The notes beneath the pieces are model-generated. The model made no database searches. It was not told the origin of the DNA and worked only from the letters and a program-made list of their open reading frames with translations. Shown here piece after piece: positions 60,353-64,000 of a stretch of DNA of 64,000 nt. The stretch comes from Oscillospiraceae bacterium (lineage in GTDB: Bacteria > Bacillota > Clostridia > Oscillospirales > Ruminococcaceae). A program made the position numbers and the translations under genes. The DNA is taken from the NCBI GenBank assembly GCA_017438745.1, contig JAFRUS010000062.1, forward strand, positions 47,683-111,682, read 5' to 3'. The number at the start of each line of letters is the position of its first letter. Positions within the stretch are counted from its first letter, which is position 1.

Positions 60353-61075
60353 ATGGATGAGAAAATAGCAACATTACAAAGATGGATCGATGAATCAGAA
60401 AACACAGTATTTTTCGGCGGTGCCGGAGTTTCAACGGAAAGCGGTATCCCTGACTTCAGAAGTGTTGACGGTCTTTACAATCAGAAATACGATTATCCGC
60501 CGGAGGAGATAATAAGCCATGAATTCTTCTATGCGAAGACGGAGGAATTCTACAGATTTTACCGTGACAAGCTCCTTGCACCAGGAGTAAAACCGAACAA
60601 AGCTCACCTTAAACTTGCTGAACTCGAAGCAGCAGGGAAGCTTAGTGCTGTAATCACGCAGAACATTGACGGTCTCCACCAGATGGCCGGAAGCAAAAAG
60701 GTTTTCGAACTCCACGGAGCGGTAAGCAGAAATTTCTGTCTCGAATGCGGAAAAAGATATGACGCTGATTACATAATGGAGCACACACCGGTACCGAAAT
60801 GCAGCTGCGGCGGACTTATCAAGCCTGACGTTGTCCTCTACAACGAAGGTCTTGATGACAACATAGTAAGCGGTGCGGTAAAGGCGATTGCTTCGGCTTC
60901 ACTTCTTATAGTCGGAGGAACTTCTCTTGTAGTGTATCCGGCGGCAGGTCTTCTCCGCTACTTTGCCGGAAGCCACATAGTTCTTATAAACAAATCGGCA
61001 ACTTCATTTGACAAAAACTGCGACCTGGTTTTCAACGATTCCATCGGCGCAGTTCTTGACCAGATCAAAGCATGA
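60353..61075 (+). CDS. cobB: NAD-dependent protein deacylase (sirtuin)
   Basis: 240 residues from ATG 60353, with AAGGAGAG upstream; a longer reading adds eight residues. NAD-binding GGAGVSTESGIPDFRS, TQNIDGLHQMAG, catalytic His in ELHGAVSR, four zinc Cys (CLECGK, then CSCGG with the preceding Lys-Cys) and VGGTSLVVYPA. The family removes acetyl or related groups from lysines using NAD. The frameshifted small membrane gene begins 14 bases after its stop. Confidence 0.95.
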   Translation: MDEKIATLQRWIDESENTVFFGGAGVSTESGIPDFRSVDGLYNQKYDYPPEEIISHEFFYAKTEEFYRFYRDKLLAPGVKPNKAHLKLAELEAAGKLSAVITQNIDGLHQMAGSKKVFELHGAVSRNFCLECGKRYDADYIMEHTPVPKCSCGGLIKPDVVLYNEGLDDNIVSGAVKAIASASLLIVGGTSLVVYPAAGLLRYFAGSHIVLINKSATSFDKNCDLVFNDSIGAVLDQIKA

Positions 61076-61089
61076 TAAGGAAATATGAT

Positions 61090-61430
61090 ATGGACACATC
61101 TAAAAAATATAAGTTGCTGAGAAATCTGATAATAATAAGCTTTTTTGTAGAGATAGTATTTTTTTTGTGGACAGTGTAGGACTTTTTTATCTTATGGATA
61201 AGGTGTATTTTCCTTATTTGTATTTTATAGTGGCTCCAACACCGTCATTATTGCTTGCAATTTTTGCAGTGGTATGCACAAAGTATTTTTTTAATGCGAA
61301 GAAGTCTGTGACTGAACCAAAGAAACCGGCATTATTGTTTGTGTTTTCGCTGCTGATGGTCTTTTTTCACGTAGCAGGTCATTTTGCAACGATTTGTGTT
61401 TCGATAGTCACTTATGGTTCCAGATTCTGA
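61090..61430 (+). pseudogene. Small membrane protein gene with frameshift
   Basis: From ATG 61090 the frame encodes MDTSKKYKLLRNLIIISFF and ends at TAG after 29 codons. The sequence then continues in another frame as GLFYLMDKVYFPYLYFIVA and further, up to 61430. The two parts meet at a run of eight T (61159-61166); nine T would give one 113-residue protein with three membrane helices. Either a real loss, a polymorphic run or a sequencing error. No family recognised. Convergent with the next gene, 4 bases apart. Confidence 0.6.
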
Positions 61431-61434
61431 AATG

Positions 61435-62346
61435 TCAGAACAGATCCAGCATACAGTCGAGATATATCTCTTCACGGACGATGAGCTGGTATTCCGGTTT
61501 GGTGAGATAATAAAGGAGAAATTCGAGATTTACGGCACTTCCAAGTCCTCTGCCTTCTATTTTGAAATTTGAAAAGCCGAGCGGCAGATAGGTGTTCAGT
61601 ATGTCGTTGACGCCGATGAATCCAGGGTTTTTCATTGCTTTTGAGAAACGGTATCCGCCCTCACCGTCAGGTGCGGTGCAGATGTGGTCAGGACAATCTT
61701 CTCCGAGATTTTTACGGCTCACATTCTCATAGCAGGCTTTCCGGTCTTTGCAGTAAAACGAGCAGCATTCATTACACAGAAATTCAGTTTTGTCCTTCTG
61801 TTCTTCAGTGAGAGAGGCTAGTTTATCAAGCTGCTTGTTCAGCCTGAAATCAGGCACAACATATTTAAATTCATTCCGGTCTGTTTCCTTAACAAACTGA
61901 TCAAAATCAGTCTGGACCTTTGTGGTCGAGGAAACGAAATAAAGACCGGGATACTTTTTTTTAATATGATCAAGCAAAAGATCCGAGTGGATTATAACAC
62001 CATTCTGAACACCGCCGCTTTTCGCGAAAAGCTCACAGAGCGCATTACATTTTCTGTCGTCAAGATCTTCCGGTTTTAAAAGAGAATTGCTGAAAGTAAG
62101 CCTTGAAGATATTCCGTATTCGTTCATAAGTGCGAGTACATCTTCGGCGGCGCATTCACCGAAACCAGCACGACCGCCTCCCCATATGCAGTCAGCCGGA
62201 GTACCGTAGACAGATGCTATCTCGCACCATTCATAAAAATATTCCCGGTGCTTACGATAGAGCGGCAGGAACACACTGTAAAGATCATAAAATTCAAACA
62301 GCCCCGGAAGATGATAATAAGCTTTCTTTTGTGTTTCGTTATCCAT
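61435..62346 (-). CDS. U32-like Cys-rich protein of unknown function
   Basis: 303 residues from ATG 62346 behind AAAGGTG; GTG at 62355 is a less likely start. The C-terminal FSNFKIEGRGLGSAVNLEFL and the strand pattern resemble U32 peptidase barrels (compare SLKIEGRMKRPEYVA in the gene at 48205). A Cys-rich segment (CNECCSFYCKDRKACYENVS, then EDCPDHIC) could hold an iron-sulfur cluster, as in UbiU/UbiV-type U32 proteins. Function unknown; a radical-free redox or RNA-modifying role is conceivable. Single gene. Confidence 0.65.
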   Translation of the reverse strand: MDNETQKKAYYHLPGLFEFYDLYSVFLPLYRKHREYFYEWCEIASVYGTPADCIWGGGRAGFGECAAEDVLALMNEYGISSRLTFSNSLLKPEDLDDRKCNALCELFAKSGGVQNGVIIHSDLLLDHIKKKYPGLYFVSSTTKVQTDFDQFVKETDRNEFKYVVPDFRLNKQLDKLASLTEEQKDKTEFLCNECCSFYCKDRKACYENVSRKNLGEDCPDHICTAPDGEGGYRFSKAMKNPGFIGVNDILNTYLPLGFSNFKIEGRGLGSAVNLEFLLYYLTKPEYQLIVREEIYLDCMLDLF

Positions 62347-62371
62347 AATGATCACCTTTGCAAATTATACA

Positions 62372-62406
62372 GCAGATCATTTTCATCGGCGAAGCAAATG
62401 ATCTGC
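62372..62406. repeat. Hairpin related to repeat module 3
   Basis: GCAGATCATTT pairs with AAATGATCTGC around a loop that contains CGGCGAAGC. The rest of the 735-base gap up to 62783 is AT-rich, and I see no gene in it. Confidence 0.55.
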
Positions 62407-62783
62407 GACCTATCTGATCAGATTTAAGTATAACATATGAATAATGTGAAAACAATACAGAGTGATATTCCTAATCGACATAAGCACACAATCTGAGTAA
62501 TTTTCAACAGTACAGGATTTGACTGCATTAAAGTTTAAAGCATAATAAATGCCTCAATGTTACATTTGTGTTTAATAGTGAGATGAATAAAAATACAATA
62601 AAAGTAATAGTACATTAATTGATCAATTGTTTAGTGTCTATTGATATTGAATCGTACAGGAAAGTAAAGGTTTACAGTTAACTCAAGTATGAAAATATAA
62701 CGGTATTGTGCCTACTTGAAAAAGAACAATAATGTGCAAAACGATGAAATGTTTCTACTATTAAGAAAACAATCTATGAAGTA

Positions 62784-62812
62784 TTGACATATGTTTTTAG
62801 CAATGCTATACT
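62784..62812 (+). promoter_or_regulatory. Promoter of the prepilin gene
   Basis: TTGACA (62784-62789), 17 bases, TATACT (62807-62812). Transcription would start near 62819, about 50 bases before the riboswitch. Confidence 0.75.
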
Positions 62813-62865
62813 ATACACATAGACAGAACGAAAATGTGTCGGTTCTGATTGATTGTGTAAAGTTA

Positions 62866-62955
62866 ATAATTTGGCAAACCTGCTGAAAGGCTGGGACGCA
62901 AAACTGAGGGTCTAAATTCTTTGAAAGAATATGACAGCCAGTTGCTCGGTAAATA
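62866..62955 (+). promoter_or_regulatory. c-di-GMP-I (GEMM) riboswitch aptamer
   Basis: GEMM-I conserved parts in order: GGCAAACCTGCTGAAAGG, then CTGGGACGCAAAACTGAGGG, TCTAA, a variable hairpin (ATTCTTTGAAAGAAT) and ATGACAGCCAGTTGC. The GAAA tetraloop and the GCAAA receptor are visible. Known members of this class bind c-di-GMP. Confidence 0.9.
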
Positions 62956-62992
62956 AAATCAAACAACTTCCAGAAGTTCACATATCATCTGG

Positions 62993-63029
62993 AAAAGCTG
63001 ATACCGGAATAAGGGTATCAGCTTTTTTT
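62993..63029 (+). terminator. Terminator of the riboswitch expression platform
   Basis: AAAAGCTGATACC pairs with GGTATCAGCTTTTTT. It lies about 40 bases after the aptamer and before the prepilin ribosome site, so ligand binding probably sets readthrough. Confidence 0.85.
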
Positions 63030-63081
63030 ATTTACCGGAAAAGGACGGATTTATTCAGGAGCTTAGACAGGAGGAATTGGT

Positions 63082-63771
63082 ATGGTAAACAGCAGAAACA
63101 CAAACAGGAAGTTTAAAGGATTTACACTTATTGAGCTGAGCGTTGTAATTACGATACTCGGTGTTCTTGCAGCGATCCTTGTACCGGCGATGATGGGCTG
63201 GGTCGAAAAGTCAAACAATGCGACTGATGCTGAAAACGCCAGAATCATCTGCAATGCAATACAGGCTGACTGTATCGAATCATGCGATTATGAATCATAT
63301 ACAAGGAGTCCGTGGTATGGCGGCGGTCAGAAAGATGACGATCACGGCTATGTTTACGTAGATAAGCGTGAAGTGCGATGCAGCAGCTATAAAGTAGCAC
63401 AGCTTCTGGAGAAACAGGGATTCATAGCTTCAGCTGCAAAACCGGACAGAGTAGGAGGCGGAAGAACATATACGGTAGATGGCAAGGAAGAAGAAATAAA
63501 AGAATATGTGTACGTAGGTTCAAAGGCAAGCAGCATGCTTTGCAAATCCAAGAAAACATGGTACCGTTATCAGGTGAATATATTTGACCGCAACGGTACG
63601 ATCGAATTTGCATACTCAGCACTTGCGAAGGATACGGAACATGATAATGATACGGACATGAGTTCAAAGACAAACAAGATCGATCGGATAGCTTCTGAAA
63701 ATTTAGCTAAAAAAGCAGGTATGGGGTATGCGGACGAATATACATCAATAGGCCCTGAATATACAGGCTGA
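63082..63771 (+). CDS. Type IV prepilin (major pilin or pseudopilin)
   Basis: 229 residues. A short basic leader (MVNSRNTNRKFKG) is followed by the prepilin peptidase site G-F and mature FTLIELSVVITILGVLAA with Glu5, the class III signal of type IV pilins. The rest is a globular pilin domain; a Cys pair at CNAIQADCIESC may form a disulphide. It should be exported and assembled into pili if the machinery exists elsewhere. ATG follows AGGAGG. Controlled by the c-di-GMP-I riboswitch, as known for pilA1 of Clostridioides difficile. Confidence 0.92.
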   Translation: MVNSRNTNRKFKGFTLIELSVVITILGVLAAILVPAMMGWVEKSNNATDAENARIICNAIQADCIESCDYESYTRSPWYGGGQKDDDHGYVYVDKREVRCSSYKVAQLLEKQGFIASAAKPDRVGGGRTYTVDGKEEEIKEYVYVGSKASSMLCKSKKTWYRYQVNIFDRNGTIEFAYSALAKDTEHDNDTDMSSKTNKIDRIASENLAKKAGMGYADEYTSIGPEYTG

Positions 63772-63865
63772 TAAACGTTCACAACTCATTATACACACAA
63801 AAATCGTGTGGAACAAAGAAAAACTATATACTTCTTACAAAGTGAAAAAATAAATAAAATAAGTA

Positions 63866-64000
63866 TTGACAGAGGTCTTCCTGCGTGATATAATAATAAA
63901 GCTGTCGCGCGAGGGAGACCTCAGAACGTTAGGACAGTAATATAAGTATCTTGAAAATTGAACAATGCACTAAATAAAACCCTTGAAGATTCTTTGAGAT
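63866..64000 (+). promoter_or_regulatory. Probable rRNA operon promoter and leader (edge of window)
   Basis: A consensus promoter, TTGACA (63866-63871), 17 bases, TATAAT (63889-63894). Then follow a GC-rich leader and ATCTTGAAAATTGAACAATG (63949-63968), which resembles the sequence found before 16S rRNA in Clostridia. GAGGTCTTCCTGCG (63872-63885) and CGCGAGGGAGACCTC (63906-63920) are near-complementary and flank the -10. No rRNA sequence itself is inside the window. Confidence 0.6.

Noticed and set aside
61167..61430. Separate 87-residue gene with GTG start
   Set aside because: The GTG lies directly after the T-run with no ribosome site. A frameshifted continuation of the frame from 61090 explains it better.

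Overview
This 64 kb window looks like chromosomal DNA from a low-to-mid-GC Gram-positive anaerobe of the class Clostridia, most like Ruminococcus and its relatives (Oscillospiraceae). That placement rests on gene content: RNase Y, MreBCD with PBP2, LytR-CpsA-Psr protein, a T-box leader, a sortase, LacI-type-sensor GGDEF and PocR-type kinase proteins. It also rests on dispersed GCGAAGC hairpin repeats. No marker gene is present to fix the species. I see no phage, insertion sequence, integrase or CRISPR array. The window is mostly core chromosome with a few accessory signalling modules.

Layout. 0-3.5 kb (minus): rlmB and a degenerate P-type-ATPase-like membrane protein. 3.8-11.4 kb (plus): a FapA-like DUF342 protein, a DnaA-box-like cluster, an 8-oxoguanine glycosylase, a LacI-sensor/GGDEF protein, an ArsR regulator and an orphan solute-binding lipoprotein. 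11.5-23 kb: a radical SAM protein, an SDR, a sortase, a three-gene phosphorelay, an O-antigen-ligase-like protein and rny. 23-43 kb: T-box-controlled thrS; a FHA / PP2C / Ser-Thr kinase cluster; clpB with a CIRCE-like half-site; two DUF5684 paralogues; an LCP protein; a dynamin-like GTPase; a DHH phosphoesterase; and mgsA-hisS-aspS. 43-50.6 kb (minus): mreB-mreC-mreD-PBP2, then zapA and a U32 peptidase. 51-54 kb: an ECF sigma / membrane-anchored partner / secreted charged-helix module. 54-61 kb (plus): a sodium/solute symporter, fhs-tsaE-tsaB, rpiB, upp, a sirtuin and a frameshifted small membrane gene. 61-64 kb: a U32-like Cys-rich protein, a c-di-GMP-I riboswitch controlling a type IV prepilin, and what looks like the promoter and leader of a ribosomal RNA operon running off the right edge.

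The most interesting item is the 51-54 kb module. Two divergent copies of one bipartite promoter (GGGAACCTTTT-N9-GTGCATCTAATTA) face outwards in the intergenic region. One points at the sigma factor operon and the other at a secreted protein built from a roughly 157-residue E/K/R/A helix. This is what an autoregulated ECF sigma factor with one dedicated structural target would look like, and the membrane partner carries its own charged helix outside the cell.

Two other threads run through the window. First, composite hairpin repeats made of three modules recur between genes and in leaders. Second, c-di-GMP appears both as a likely product (the GGDEF protein) and as a ligand (the riboswitch upstream of the pilin).
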